A DNA stretch of 25,383 bases from Defluviitaleaceae bacterium (GCA_009782245.1 WRKK01000357.1:1-25383); one strand, 5' to 3'; counted from the first letter of the stretch, positions 1 through 8,764 are shown. The notes: generated from the letters alone by a model not told the origin. Numbers and translations: made by a program.

Positions 1-143
1 GCATAACAAAAGGCAAAGACGAACAAGCCCTCGAAACCGCATTTTACCTATTAGAACTCGGCATGGAACTTTCCACGGTAGCCGCCGCTGTTAAACGTCC
101 TCTTAAATGGGTGGAAAACTTGATAGCTAAAAATAACAAATAA
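1..143 (+). CDS. C-terminal fragment of an unidentified protein, possibly Rpn/PD-(D/E)XK family
   Basis: An open frame runs in from the left edge (first full codon at 3) and stops with TAA at 141-143, giving about 46 residues. The visible tail has a helical pattern, ALETAFYLLELGMELSTVAA followed by VKRPLKWVENLIAKNNK. Small C-terminal segments of this kind (a leucine-rich helix, a Gly, then a helix-turn-helix-like segment) are typical of Rpn-family recombination-promoting nucleases/putative transposases, but also occur in other proteins. The catalytic part is outside the window, so the family assignment is an inference. It is followed by about 110 bp of AT-rich DNA before mutL and is probably not part of the mutL operon. 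Confidence 0.45.
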   Translation, partial: ITKGKDEQALETAFYLLELGMELSTVAAAVKRPLKWVENLIAKNNK

Positions 144-154
144 TTTTCAACTGT

Positions 155-178
155 AACGATAACAAAAACGATAACAAA
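155..178. repeat. Tandem direct repeat, 2 x 12 bp
   Basis: The 12-mer AACGATAACAAA occurs twice head to tail (155-166 and 167-178) in the leader upstream of mutL, directly before a palindrome. Its function is unknown. Confidence 0.6.
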
Positions 179-210
179 TTTTCTTGAAGAAAATTATAGT
201 CTAATATAAA
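177..210 (+). promoter_or_regulatory. Palindrome and weak candidate promoter upstream of mutL
   Basis: A perfect 9-bp inverted repeat with a 1-bp centre (AATTTTCTT-G-AAGAAAATT) occupies 177-195. A weak sigma-A-like promoter may overlap it: TTGAAG at 184-189 and TATAAA at 205-210, with a spacer of only 15 bp. The palindrome could be an operator, but no regulator is identified. The promoter call is tentative. Confidence 0.3.
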
Positions 211-252
211 AAATACTAAAATACCTCTATACATATGCAGGGAGGAACTAGC

Positions 253-2268
253 GTGAAAACAATAAAAAAACTAGACAAACAACTAATAAATAAAATTGCC
301 GCTGGCGAAGTTGTTGAAAGACCACTATCTATTATAAAAGAACTAACCGAAAATTCCATTGATGCAGGGGCTGGCGATATTACCATAGAAATAAAAGACG
401 GCGGACTTTCCTATATTCGTGTAACGGACAACGGTAGCGGCATTGCTCCTGACCAAATTTCGCTTGCCTTTGAACAACACGCCACTAGCAAAATAGCCGA
501 TATTGACGATCTAACCAACATAAAAACGCTAGGTTTTAGGGGCGAAGCACTCGCCAGTATTTCAGCAGTTTCGCACGTGGAGATGGTTACTAAAAAAATT
601 GGTGCAATAGCAGGCATACGCACAGAACTGCACGGCGGCACTATCGCCGATCGCAAGGAAATAGGCTGCGCCGAAGGTACTACTATTACCGTAACTAACC
701 TGTTTTACAATACGCCCGCTAGGCTAAAATTCCTAAAAAAGCCGCCGCAAGAGGCCGCCTACATCACCGATCTAGTCCAACGTCTTGCTATTGGCTACCC
801 TAATAAATCGTTTCGTTATATCCAAAATGGTAAAACTGTGGCAACCACCAACGGCAACGGCGACCTTAAAACAGTAATATATAACCTGCACGGCAAAGAA
901 ACCGCAAAAGGCCTTATCGAAATTACGCAAAACGCCACTCTGCACGGCTTTGTTGGTAAACCAGAAATTGCCCGTGGCAGCCGCAGTGGCGAAAACTTCT
1001 TTATAAACGGCCGCTACGTTAAAAGCGATATAATGCAAACCGCCCTGGAAGACGCTTTTAGAGGTCGCTTGCCTGTCGGTAAGTTTCCCGTGTGTGTTTT
1101 GTACCTAACCGTGCCAGAAGACGAAGTTGATGTGAATGTCCACCCAACTAAAATGGAAGTCCGCTTTGCTAACGACCGTGAAATTTATAACAATATCATC
1201 GCCGCACTAAACAAAACGCTCGGCGACAATATTCTTATCCCAGAAATACAGCAAAACCCTAAAAAGTACCCCGCATTTAACCTGCCGCCGCAACCAAAAC
1301 CGCAGCAAGGCGTACTTCCTGGCATTTTACAGCAAAACCTGCAAAATATGCCAAACGAAAAATTACCGCCATCGCCCAAAACCCGCCAAATTGTAAAATT
1401 TGCCGATTTTACCGAAAACGCAAACTTTGCCAACAAAGTGGAAACGCTCGAAAATTCCATGAAAATGGACTTAAAAACGAGCGTAACAATGAATACTACC
1501 GAAACCGCCAAATTTACAGTAAACCCCGAAAAAACACCGCAATCTCAACTAGTAGCGGCGGAATCAACATCAAAATCAGAACCAAAATTAGAACCAAAAT
1601 CAGCACCAAAATCAACAGCGGAATTTTCGCAAACACCCGCCAATAAGCTAAAATTTACCCTAATGGGGCAAATTTTCGGCACATATTGGCTGGCGGCAAC
1701 AGCGGACGATTTGTTTTTAATAGACCAACACGCCGCACACGAACGTGTATTATATGAAGAAATTTTGCACAAACTAAAAAACGAAACGCATAAATCGCAG
1801 CCGCTGCTAGAGCCGCTAAAATTACAGCTAAGTCCGCAAGAAATAGCCGCAACCCAAGAATACAGCCAGTTTTTTGACGATTTTGGCTTTCAGTTTGAAT
1901 TGTCGGATATATCAAAATCAACAAAATCAACGCCAAAATCAACGCCGCCAAAAACGCCCGTTACGCTTAACGTTACGGCTGTACCGCTTATTTTATCGGA
2001 TTGTTTGGATTTTTCCTTTTTTGCCGAATTGCTAGAAAAATTGCAAACAGGTGCAGAAAACACGCCGCTACGCAAAATTTGCGAGGAAGTAGCCAAAATC
2101 GCCTGCAAAAAAGCCGTAAAAGCCAACGATAAAACCACCGAACCCGAAATAATTACCCTAATTACCCGCATTTTGGAATTGGATAACCCGTACTCTTGCC
2201 CGCACGGCAGACCAACCATCGTCAAATTAACCAAAACCGAAATTGCGAAAATGTTTAACCGAACATGA
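253..2268 (+). CDS. mutL: DNA mismatch repair protein MutL (endonuclease type)
   Basis: MutL is the ATPase that couples MutS mismatch recognition to strand incision. I choose the GTG at 253: the upstream ATG at 235 would put the ribosome binding site GGGAGGA (240-246) inside the gene, and homology begins just after 253. The N-terminal GHKL ATPase motifs are NKIAAGEVVERP (about residue 13), ENSIDAGA, DNGSGI and GFRGEALASI. The C-terminal domain has the metal-dependent endonuclease motif DQHAAHER from about D491, ACKKAVKA (about 617) and CPHGRP (about 649), so it is the nicking type found in bacteria without MutH. The linker (about residues 345-465) is Lys/Pro/Ser-rich with 12-bp coding repeats. 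A second Lys-Ser-Thr-Pro-rich insertion (1914-1952) interrupts the C-terminal domain. The stop overlaps the miaA start (ATGA). No mutS is visible in the window. Confidence 0.97.
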   Translation: MKTIKKLDKQLINKIAAGEVVERPLSIIKELTENSIDAGAGDITIEIKDGGLSYIRVTDNGSGIAPDQISLAFEQHATSKIADIDDLTNIKTLGFRGEALASISAVSHVEMVTKKIGAIAGIRTELHGGTIADRKEIGCAEGTTITVTNLFYNTPARLKFLKKPPQEAAYITDLVQRLAIGYPNKSFRYIQNGKTVATTNGNGDLKTVIYNLHGKETAKGLIEITQNATLHGFVGKPEIARGSRSGENFFINGRYVKSDIMQTALEDAFRGRLPVGKFPVCVLYLTVPEDEVDVNVHPTKMEVRFANDREIYNNIIAALNKTLGDNILIPEIQQNPKKYPAFNLPPQPKPQQGVLPGILQQNLQNMPNEKLPPSPKTRQIVKFADFTENANFANKVETLENSMKMDLKTSVTMNTTETAKFTVNPEKTPQSQLVAAESTSKSEPKLEPKSAPKSTAEFSQTPANKLKFTLMGQIFGTYWLAATADDLFLIDQHAAHERVLYEEILHKLKNETHKSQPLLEPLKLQLSPQEIAATQEYSQFFDDFGFQFELSDISKSTKSTPKSTPPKTPVTLNVTAVPLILSDCLDFSFFAELLEKLQTGAENTPLRKICEEVAKIACKKAVKANDKTTEPEIITLITRILELDNPYSCPHGRPTIVKLTKTEIAKMFNRT

Positions 2269-3248
2269 TGGACTTAAAAAAAATAAAAAAGTTAAAAGAA
2301 CAAAAAAATTTAATCGTCATTGCGGGTGCAACGGCAACGGGCAAAACAGCCGTTGCGGTAGAATTAGCCCAAAAATTAAATGGCGAAATAATTTCGGCGG
2401 ATTCTATGCAGGTTTATAAGGGCATGAATATTGGCACGGCAAAGCCAACTATCGCCGAACGGGGCGGAATTATCCACCACCTGATTGATGTTGTTGATGT
2501 TGTTGACATTGCTGACCCCACAAAATCGTCGGAAAAATTTTCTGTTGCTATGTTCCAAAAATTAGCAAATCAAGCTATAATAGATATATACAACAGAGGA
2601 AAAATTCCAATATTGGCAGGTGGAACGGGTTTTTACATTAATGCTGTGATTTACGATAACACACTTGTACCCGAAAAATACAGCCGCAAAACGTACAACG
2701 CCCCGCCGCAAGCCTTGTACAAACAACTGCTGGCAGTAGACCCAATTTCGGCAGCTAAAATTCACCCAAACAATGTGCAACGTGTTTCCGCCGCACTAGC
2801 TTACTACGAAACAACGGGCAAACCAATATCCAGTTACACGCCCGCAAAAACGCCGCGCTACAACAACATAATTATCACGCTACACCGCGACCGCCAAGAA
2901 CTTTACGCCGCAATAAACCGCCGCACCGAACAAATGTTCGCAAACGGCTTTTTGCAAGAAGTGCAAGACCTTTTAGACAACGGAATAACAAACAACACCA
3001 CCGCTATGCAAGCAATAGGCTATAAAGAAGTAATTTCTTACCTAAACGGCGAATTTTCTTTTTCCGAAACTTTGGCTAATATTCAGCAAAACAGCCGCCG
3101 TTACGCCAAAAGGCAACTCACTTGGCTTAGACATCAATTAACAGATAGCCATTGCCTAAATGCCACCGAAACACCAAAAAAAACTGCTAATGCTTGCCTA
3201 AAAATCCTGAAAAATAGCTGGGTTGGGCAGCAAACATGGAGGAACTAA
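2265..3248 (+). CDS. miaA: tRNA dimethylallyltransferase MiaA
   Basis: MiaA transfers a dimethylallyl group from DMAPP to N6 of A37 in tRNAs reading UNN codons. The 327 aa length is normal for the family. Visible motifs are the P-loop GATATGKT (residues 21-28), DSMQVY (46-51) with the general-base Asp, GGTGFYI (about 119) and the QAIGYKE segment (about 249), then the RRYAKRQLTWLRH stretch typical of the C-terminal region. Its ATG overlaps the mutL stop by ATGA, so translation is probably coupled. It is followed after 2 bp by hfq. The mutL-miaA-hfq order is conserved in many Clostridia and supports all three calls. Confidence 0.97.
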   Translation: MMDLKKIKKLKEQKNLIVIAGATATGKTAVAVELAQKLNGEIISADSMQVYKGMNIGTAKPTIAERGGIIHHLIDVVDVVDIADPTKSSEKFSVAMFQKLANQAIIDIYNRGKIPILAGGTGFYINAVIYDNTLVPEKYSRKTYNAPPQALYKQLLAVDPISAAKIHPNNVQRVSAALAYYETTGKPISSYTPAKTPRYNNIIITLHRDRQELYAAINRRTEQMFANGFLQEVQDLLDNGITNNTTAMQAIGYKEVISYLNGEFSFSETLANIQQNSRRYAKRQLTWLRHQLTDSHCLNATETPKKTANACLKILKNSWVGQQTWRN

Positions 3249-3250
3249 TC

Positions 3251-3526
3251 ATGGTAAAAAGTTATCAAGACATGGTACTAAACAAAGCAAGACGGCAAGA
3301 AATGCCAGTTACAGTATTTTTAACCAGCGGCTTTCAAATAAGGGGTATCGTCCGCGGTTTTGACAATTACGTAATTCTATTGGAATCGGAAAGTAAACAG
3401 CAGATGATCTACAAACACGCAGTGTCAACCATTATCCCCTTGCGACCGCTTTCGGGTATCATCGAAGCCTACAAAAAAATTGAAAACGATACCGAACCCG
3501 ACGAATCAGAAGAAACTTTAGAATGA
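3251..3526 (+). CDS. hfq: RNA-binding protein Hfq
   Basis: Hfq is a ring-forming Sm-like RNA chaperone for small RNAs and mRNAs. I choose the ATG at 3251 because GGAGGA at 3238-3243 is well placed for it; the in-frame ATG at 3236 lies upstream of that site and would add five atypical residues. The protein is 91 aa. It has the family start around YQDMVLNKAR, Sm1 residues FLTSGFQIRGIVRGFDNYVI, and the Sm2 signature IYKHAVSTI, where the KH residues contact RNA. A short acidic tail (about 15 residues, Glu/Asp-rich) follows. It starts 2 bp after miaA, in the usual operon order. Confidence 0.96.
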   Translation: MVKSYQDMVLNKARRQEMPVTVFLTSGFQIRGIVRGFDNYVILLESESKQQMIYKHAVSTIIPLRPLSGIIEAYKKIENDTEPDESEETLE

Positions 3527-3562
3527 ACCTTAGACTAACAAAATTATGAAAGAGAATAGCCT

Positions 3563-4858
3563 ATGAAAAAAAACAGCAAATTCACCAACACAATGTCAAC
3601 CGAATTGGACATAACAGAAAAAGCGGCTAATGTAGTAGATCAAGCCGAGTTGACCGTTTTTCCGTACATGGAAGAAGCCAGCCTAATAGCGGAATTTAAC
3701 CAGCTGAAAGTGCTAGAAGCCATGCAACAAGCCAAAGTTAGCGATGCTCATTTTGCAACAGCAACAGGTTACGGCTACAACGACGCTGGTAGAGAAGTTT
3801 TGGAGACCGTTTATGCTAACGTTTTTCGGGCGGAGGCTGCGTTGGTTCGTCCGCAAATGGTTTCGGGTACTCATGCGCTGGCTGTCGCATTGTTTGGCAA
3901 CTTGCGGCCTGACGATACGCTACTTTACGTTACGGGTGCTCCTTACGATACTTTACATAAAGTAATCGGAATACAACCAGCCGACGGCTCGCTGGCAGAT
4001 TTTGGCATAAATTATCAACAAGTTGACCTTCTGCCAGACGGCACAATAGATTATACCAACTTAGCCGCTAAACTAGAAAAGCAGCCAATTAAAATGGCGG
4101 CAATACAACGTTCCAAGGGCTATGCGTGGCGGCGTTCGCTAACTATCGCCGAAATTGACGAAGTTATCCGTTTTATAAAAAATATTAGCCCCGCCACAAT
4201 TTGTATGGTTGACAACTGTTACGGCGAATTTGTAGAATACACCGAGCCAGTCGAAGCTGGTGCAGACCTTGCTGTAGGCTCGTTAATAAAAAATCCAGGC
4301 GGCGGGCTTGCTCCTGTTGGCGGCTACGTGGTCGGCGCGGAAACTTATGTTAAAGCTGCCGCCGCGCGCCTTACTGCTCCTGGGCTTGCAATGGAAGTAG
4401 GCCCTACTTTAGGGCTTACTTCCGCACTATTGCAAGGGCTGTTTTTAGCACCGCAGGTTGTAGAGGGCAGTATTAGAGGGGCAATTATCGCCGCACGGGC
4501 TTTTGAAAATTTGGGTTTTGCCGTACTACCAACGTCAACCGAAAAACGTAGCGATATTGTGCAGGCAATAAAATTGGGTAGCGAACGGGCTATAATGGCG
4601 TTTTGCAGAGGTATACAGCAAGCCGCTCCCGTGGATAGTTTTGTTACACCAGAAAAAGCCGCAATGCCTGGCTATGCCCACCAGGTTGTAATGGCGGCGG
4701 GTGCTTTTGTACAAGGCTCGTCCATCGAACTAAGCGCCGATGCACCGCTAATTCCGCCGTATATTGTGTATATGCAGGGCGGTATAACCCGCTACCACGC
4801 CAAAATAGGCGTAACTTACGCTATAAAAAGCCTTATGCAAGCTAAAATTATAGACTAA
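3563..4858 (+). CDS. Methionine gamma-lyase family PLP enzyme (formerly 'aluminium resistance protein')
   Basis: This 431 aa protein belongs to the PLP-dependent Cys/Met metabolism fold-I group annotated as the methionine gamma-lyase or Alum_res family. Family features include the N-terminal ATGYGYND segment, VRPQMVSGTHA, the cofactor-contacting VDNCYGEF, and GSLIKNPGGG, whose Lys (about K243) is the expected Schiff-base lysine. Its physiological substrate is not established in this family, so a sulfur amino-acid lyase role is only likely. The gene sits 36 bp after hfq, the usual position of this family in Clostridia. The site before ATG 3563 is weak (AAAGAGA). The in-frame ATG at 3593 has no better site, so the first 10 residues are uncertain. 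Confidence 0.88.
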   Translation: MKKNSKFTNTMSTELDITEKAANVVDQAELTVFPYMEEASLIAEFNQLKVLEAMQQAKVSDAHFATATGYGYNDAGREVLETVYANVFRAEAALVRPQMVSGTHALAVALFGNLRPDDTLLYVTGAPYDTLHKVIGIQPADGSLADFGINYQQVDLLPDGTIDYTNLAAKLEKQPIKMAAIQRSKGYAWRRSLTIAEIDEVIRFIKNISPATICMVDNCYGEFVEYTEPVEAGADLAVGSLIKNPGGGLAPVGGYVVGAETYVKAAAARLTAPGLAMEVGPTLGLTSALLQGLFLAPQVVEGSIRGAIIAARAFENLGFAVLPTSTEKRSDIVQAIKLGSERAIMAFCRGIQQAAPVDSFVTPEKAAMPGYAHQVVMAAGAFVQGSSIELSADAPLIPPYIVYMQGGITRYHAKIGVTYAIKSLMQAKIID

Positions 4859-4908
4859 AATCAGCTAAAATCAACGAATTAAAATTGACTAGAATAGGGG
4901 TATCTTAA

Positions 4909-5940
4909 ATGTCCAACAGAATAGTAATAGCGGAAGATATGGAAGAAAACAGAATTATATTAGAGGCAATTTTAGGTGATGTGTACGATTTGGATATTGC
5001 CGAAGACGGCAAACAAGCCCTTGAAATACTGAAAAATAAACCGCATCCCGCATTGGTTATTTCAGATGTTATGATGCCCGAGATGGACGGCTTTGAACTG
5101 CTTGCCAATATAAAGGCGGATTCCGAGCTGTGCAATATTCCCGTAATTTTAATAACGTCCGTTGCCGAAGAAACCAAAGGGTTACAAGCAGGTGCAATAG
5201 ATTTTATCGCCAAACCTTTTAACTCGGATATTGTCCGCTTGCGGGTTTCCAACCAAATCGAACTTTCCAGCTACCGTGAATCGCTAGAAATTATGGCGGA
5301 TAAACGGGCGCAAGAACTAATTGCCGCCAAAGAAACTTTCTTGGAAACAATGGCAACAATGATAGAATACCGCAGTATAGAATCGGGTACGCATATCCGC
5401 CATATCCGCGAACTTACTGATATTTTGGTGCAGCATCTTACCACGCACCCCAAATATGGGCCAATTTTGCTACAAGGCAACCCTGCGACAATAGCCCAAG
5501 CATCGCCGTTGCACGATGTCGGCAAAATCGCCATTCCAGACCATATTTTGCTAAAACCTGGCCGCCTTACACCCGAAGAGTTCAAAATTATGGAAACTCA
5601 CGCCGCTGTTGGTAGCGATATGATTTCCACAATGATGACCGACGGCAACCCAGACGAATATTTGCGACATTGTTACGATATTGCACGACACCATCACGAA
5701 CGCTGGAACGGTAAGGGCTATCCCGACAAACTTGCTGGCGAAGATATTCCGCTATCGGCACGTATTGTTGCTATTGTGGACGTTTACGATGCTCTGGTTA
5801 GCAAACGCTGCTATAAAGACGAAATGTCCACCGATGCCGCTATGGCTATTATCCGCAAGGAAAGCGGCGTACACTTTGATGCCGAACTAGTAAAAGCAGT
5901 AGAAGAAATTGAGCATAAGTTTAGGAGTGTTTACCAATAA
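4909..5940 (+). CDS. Response regulator with HD-GYP c-di-GMP phosphodiesterase domain
   Basis: The protein has 343 aa. Residues 1-120 are a CheY-like receiver with acidic EDMEEN near the start, phospho-acceptor D53 in VISDVMMPEMDG, and the conserved Lys in IAKPF (about 103). A helical linker (about 122-160) follows. The HD-GYP domain has H202-D203 in PLHDVGKIAIPD, then HHERWNGKGYP with an intact GYP (270-272) and DVYDALVSKRCYK. HD-GYP enzymes hydrolyse cyclic di-GMP, and the intact metal and GYP residues predict activity, gated by phosphorylation. No histidine kinase is adjacent. A GGGGT ribosome binding site lies before the ATG. The stop overlaps the next gene's start (TAATG). Confidence 0.95.
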   Translation: MSNRIVIAEDMEENRIILEAILGDVYDLDIAEDGKQALEILKNKPHPALVISDVMMPEMDGFELLANIKADSELCNIPVILITSVAEETKGLQAGAIDFIAKPFNSDIVRLRVSNQIELSSYRESLEIMADKRAQELIAAKETFLETMATMIEYRSIESGTHIRHIRELTDILVQHLTTHPKYGPILLQGNPATIAQASPLHDVGKIAIPDHILLKPGRLTPEEFKIMETHAAVGSDMISTMMTDGNPDEYLRHCYDIARHHHERWNGKGYPDKLAGEDIPLSARIVAIVDVYDALVSKRCYKDEMSTDAAMAIIRKESGVHFDAELVKAVEEIEHKFRSVYQ

Positions 5941-5966
5941 TGTCAGCAATGTCAGTAATGTCAACC
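5940..5966 (+). repeat. 3 x 9-bp tandem repeat at the start of the GNAT gene
   Basis: Three imperfect 9-bp units (ATGTCAGCA, ATGTCAGTA, ATGTCAACC) form the first nine codons of the acetyltransferase gene. Each unit supplies an in-frame ATG, so three alternative starts lie 9 bp apart. The repeat is one of several short 9-12 bp tandem repeats at gene boundaries in this window. Confidence 0.65.
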
Positions 5967-6578
5967 AAAAAATCAGCGGAAAACGCAACTGTTTCTAATA
6001 AGAATCAGACCATAGAAAATCAGACCATAGACACCACAAGCATTAAAATACCCACAAAACGCCTGTTATTGCGGGCTTTTGTGCAGTCCGATTTACAAGA
6101 TTTTTATGAATACGCCTCTGTGCCGAATGTGGGCGAAATGGCTGGCTGGCCGCACCACAAATCCATTGCCGAAAGCCAAGAAATTTTGGATATGTTTCTG
6201 CAAGAAAAAAACAATTTTGCACTATACCACACGCAGGACAAAAAAGTGGTAGGTTCGTTGGGTTTGCATGGTTCGTGGGCAAACAAAAAAGAGCAGTACA
6301 AAGGGCTAAAAATTGCCGAGATTGGCTATGTTTTGGCAAAAAATTATTGGGGACAAGGTTTAACAGCCGAGGCAACGCAAGCAGTAATAGCCTACTGTTT
6401 CGCCAATTTGGACTTTTACGCACTAACCTGCTGTCATTTTCTGGAAAACCATCAATCGCAACGAGTAGTGGAAAAATGCGGCTTTGTGTTTGCACAGCAG
6501 TCAAAATATCACGCTAAATTATTGGATAAATATTTTGACGAACGGCAATATATTTTGTTGAACAATTTGAAAAGTTAA
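5940..6578 (+). CDS. GNAT family N-acetyltransferase (RimJ/RimL type)
   Basis: The 212 aa protein has a non-conserved polar N-terminal extension of about 35 residues, then the RimJ/RimL-like start (PTKRLLLRAFVQSDLQDFYEY). The acetyl-CoA-binding motif A is IGYVLAKNYWGQGLTAEA, with the Q/R-x-x-G-x-G/A pattern represented by WGQGLT. The N-x-x-S-x-R/x-V-x-E-K-x-GF motif is HQSQRVVEKCGF. GNATs of this subgroup acetylate N-termini of ribosomal proteins or small amines; the substrate here cannot be told. It overlaps the previous stop by TAATG with an AGGAG site at 5923-5927, and is probably co-transcribed with the HD-GYP regulator. Three ATG codons within the first 27 bp make the exact start uncertain. 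Confidence 0.88.
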   Translation: MSAMSVMSTKKSAENATVSNKNQTIENQTIDTTSIKIPTKRLLLRAFVQSDLQDFYEYASVPNVGEMAGWPHHKSIAESQEILDMFLQEKNNFALYHTQDKKVVGSLGLHGSWANKKEQYKGLKIAEIGYVLAKNYWGQGLTAEATQAVIAYCFANLDFYALTCCHFLENHQSQRVVEKCGFVFAQQSKYHAKLLDKYFDERQYILLNNLKS

Positions 6579-6582
6579 AACC

Positions 6583-6622
6583 GTGGGGCTCTGCCCCACA
6601 CCCCGCAAGGAGCGCGCCCCTT
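6583..6622. repeat. GC-rich intergenic hairpin repeat
   Basis: Just after the GNAT stop, GTGGGGC-TCT-GCCCCAC forms a perfect 7-bp stem (6583-6599), followed by a second weaker inverted repeat AAGG...CCTT (6607-6622). This GC-rich stretch contrasts sharply with the AT-rich flanks. Similar GGGGCTCTGCCCC-type elements are common dispersed intergenic repeats in Clostridia (from general knowledge, not checked here). It may also help end transcription, but no T-run follows directly. The remaining AT-rich stretch (6623-6880) shows no gene. Confidence 0.6.
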
Positions 6623-6884
6623 GACCCGCTAAATTTTTATGCTAAGTTGTCGCCTGTTTTTTCTTTATTATATCAGCTTTTTTCAAGTTGAATGAGTATA
6701 GAAATATTATCGTAAAAAATTGTGAAAATATTCAAAAAATTTTTGCAATTTTTTTTGCACATTTTTTTAGATTACAAATTTTCGCATATATTTTAGCGGG
6801 ATAACCGCATAAAATCGGGGAATTGCGGCGATTTTTGTTTTTCTTGAAACGGAAAATAAAAAAATAAAATTTTCAAATTTTAAT

Positions 6885-6913
6885 TTGTATTTTCCGAAAA
6901 GTAATGTTATAAT
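6885..6913 (+). promoter_or_regulatory. Candidate sigma-A promoter for the NYN gene
   Basis: TTGTAT at 6885-6890 and a perfect TATAAT at 6908-6913 are separated by 17 bp, about 50 bp upstream of the start codon. The -10 is a full consensus match; the -35 matches only TTG. Confidence 0.55.
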
Positions 6914-6965
6914 TTTAGTATGGTAAAAGTGATTTTTACCCAAAACCCTGAAAGGATGTGAATTG

Positions 6966-8759
6966 ATGTTATGTAATACAGCAGTTTTTTATGATGTAGA
7001 AAACTTAACAATCCCGTTTAAGGCGAATGTGAACAAAACTCTGAAATTGGACGAAATTTATTATCGCATTTTGGAGCTAGAGGAAATATCCGAAATTTCT
7101 GTGCAACGGGCATACGCCGATTGGGCTATACAAATCAACCGCAATTTACGCACCTATATGCTGCAACTTGGCATAGAAGCTGTGCAGATATTTAACACAA
7201 ACCAAAACGATAGAGTTAAAAATGCGGCGGACGTTAGCCTTATTATTGACGCTGTGGAACTTATCCTAAAACAACCCGAAATTGAAAATTATGTTATTGT
7301 TTCGGGCGATGGAATTTTTGCGTTCCTAGCGAAAAAATTACACGAACACGGCAAGCGGGTTATAGGCTGTGCCTTTGAACATAACGCAAATATTATTTTC
7401 AAAAATGCTTGCGATGTGTTTCTTTCGTTGGATAAAACCGACCAATCGCTTAATTCCGCCATTAAAAACCTTTACAAAGGTACATTAGTGGAAAACGCCG
7501 CTCCAGAGCCAGAAACGCCAAGAGAGGAACGAACAAGTATTTTGCTGCCGCCGCGGGTTACTAGCCCGCCACCAACGCCAACCGTGCCTGCCGCGCCCGC
7601 ACCGCTTGTTGCCCCGCAAACAACTTCCGTTTTAACCAACACGCCAAAGGACGTTAAAATTCCCAACAAGTTGCCTAACAATAAATTCTCGGAAGGATTG
7701 GTTAAGGCGGACATTCCTATTTGGAAAAAATCTAACGATTTATCGGGTACGCTGCACATTATTAAAAGAATGTTAAACGCCTGTCTTAACGCAAGCAGCG
7801 ATGAAACCGAACTGGATATTTCATTGTTCAAAATTTACGTTGACCATTATATACCAAGTTTTCGGGTTAAATATTACGGCTTTAGACGTTTTGGCGAATT
7901 TATGCGGTTTTTTGTTACCGCATCGCCTTATTGCCTTATTGTCGCTGAAGAAACCGTGCTGCGCCTCGCCTACCGTGGTACGCCGCTTAGCGAAAATGAT
8001 TCCATTATGGACGATATTGAGGGATTAGTTTTTACACAAATTGACGGCACAAAACACCCCACGCTATTCAATATTGCCGACGGCGTTTCGTTTACCTTTG
8101 AAATTGTTAGCAACCTGCCTAGCAAATTTAAGGCATCTGCCCAAAAACAAGGCGTGTACACTTCGCCGCTATTCAAGAAAACGGAAGAGCCACCAAAAGA
8201 ACCTGAAAAAGAACTAGAAAAAGACTCGGAAAAAGAATCCGAAAAAGAACTAGAAAAAGAGCCAGAAAAATCAGCCGAAAAAGCAAAAGAGCCCGAAAAA
8301 GAAACGAAAAAACCAGTTGCAAAACCAGCGGCTAAAACAGCGGCAAAACCAGCTACCGCCAAAACAGCCGCAAAATCAACCGAAGTGGATAACTCTGCTG
8401 TGCCGATAAAATCGCCAGCTTATTTGGACGAAACGCCAATGACTTTCCGCAAAAGAATGCGTAATACGTTCAAAGAGTTAGCCAAAAACAACAGCCTTAC
8501 TAGAAAAGAGGTTGAAAACCTGCTAAGCGAAGCCTATGTTAAAGAGGCGTTTGGCATAAAAAATACAATCTTCAAAATACTAGATGAAGACGGCGACCTA
8601 GAAGCACAACGTGTCGCTAACAACCGCATCAAATATTGGAAAGATAAATTTGTGTTTAATGGAAAAACTTACTTAATCTACAAAGAATGGACGGAAATCC
8701 CGCATAAAGTCCGCTTTGAGGCATGGATTAAAGAAAGAGACTTCCATAAAAAAGCATAA
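6966..8759 (+). CDS. NYN (PIN-like) domain protein with OST-HTH/LOTUS-like domain
   Basis: The 597 aa protein starts at ATG 6966, with AAGGA about 9 bp upstream; an adjacent TTG at 6963 is the alternative. Residues 1-160 form an NYN/LabA-like nuclease domain with the acidic residues expected for metal binding: FYDVENL (D10), AADVSLIIDAVEL and VSGDGIF. This fold is related to PIN RNases, so RNA cleavage is likely. Around residues 250-340, a segment with LFKIYVDHYIPSF and YYGFRRFGEFMRFF resembles the OST-HTH/LOTUS RNA-binding domain often fused to NYN. An E/K/P-rich and then A/K-rich low-complexity linker (about 400-475) follows. The last 110 residues form a conserved-looking globular domain that I do not recognise. 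It is a single gene with its own promoter. Confidence 0.85.
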   Translation: MLCNTAVFYDVENLTIPFKANVNKTLKLDEIYYRILELEEISEISVQRAYADWAIQINRNLRTYMLQLGIEAVQIFNTNQNDRVKNAADVSLIIDAVELILKQPEIENYVIVSGDGIFAFLAKKLHEHGKRVIGCAFEHNANIIFKNACDVFLSLDKTDQSLNSAIKNLYKGTLVENAAPEPETPREERTSILLPPRVTSPPPTPTVPAAPAPLVAPQTTSVLTNTPKDVKIPNKLPNNKFSEGLVKADIPIWKKSNDLSGTLHIIKRMLNACLNASSDETELDISLFKIYVDHYIPSFRVKYYGFRRFGEFMRFFVTASPYCLIVAEETVLRLAYRGTPLSENDSIMDDIEGLVFTQIDGTKHPTLFNIADGVSFTFEIVSNLPSKFKASAQKQGVYTSPLFKKTEEPPKEPEKELEKDSEKESEKELEKEPEKSAEKAKEPEKETKKPVAKPAAKTAAKPATAKTAAKSTEVDNSAVPIKSPAYLDETPMTFRKRMRNTFKELAKNNSLTRKEVENLLSEAYVKEAFGIKNTIFKILDEDGDLEAQRVANNRIKYWKDKFVFNGKTYLIYKEWTEIPHKVRFEAWIKERDFHKKA

Positions 8760-8764
8760 AAAAA

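Noticed and set aside
235..252. Upstream ATG start for mutL
   Set aside because: The ribosome binding site GGGAGGA lies inside this extension, and the GTG at 253 is correctly spaced from it.
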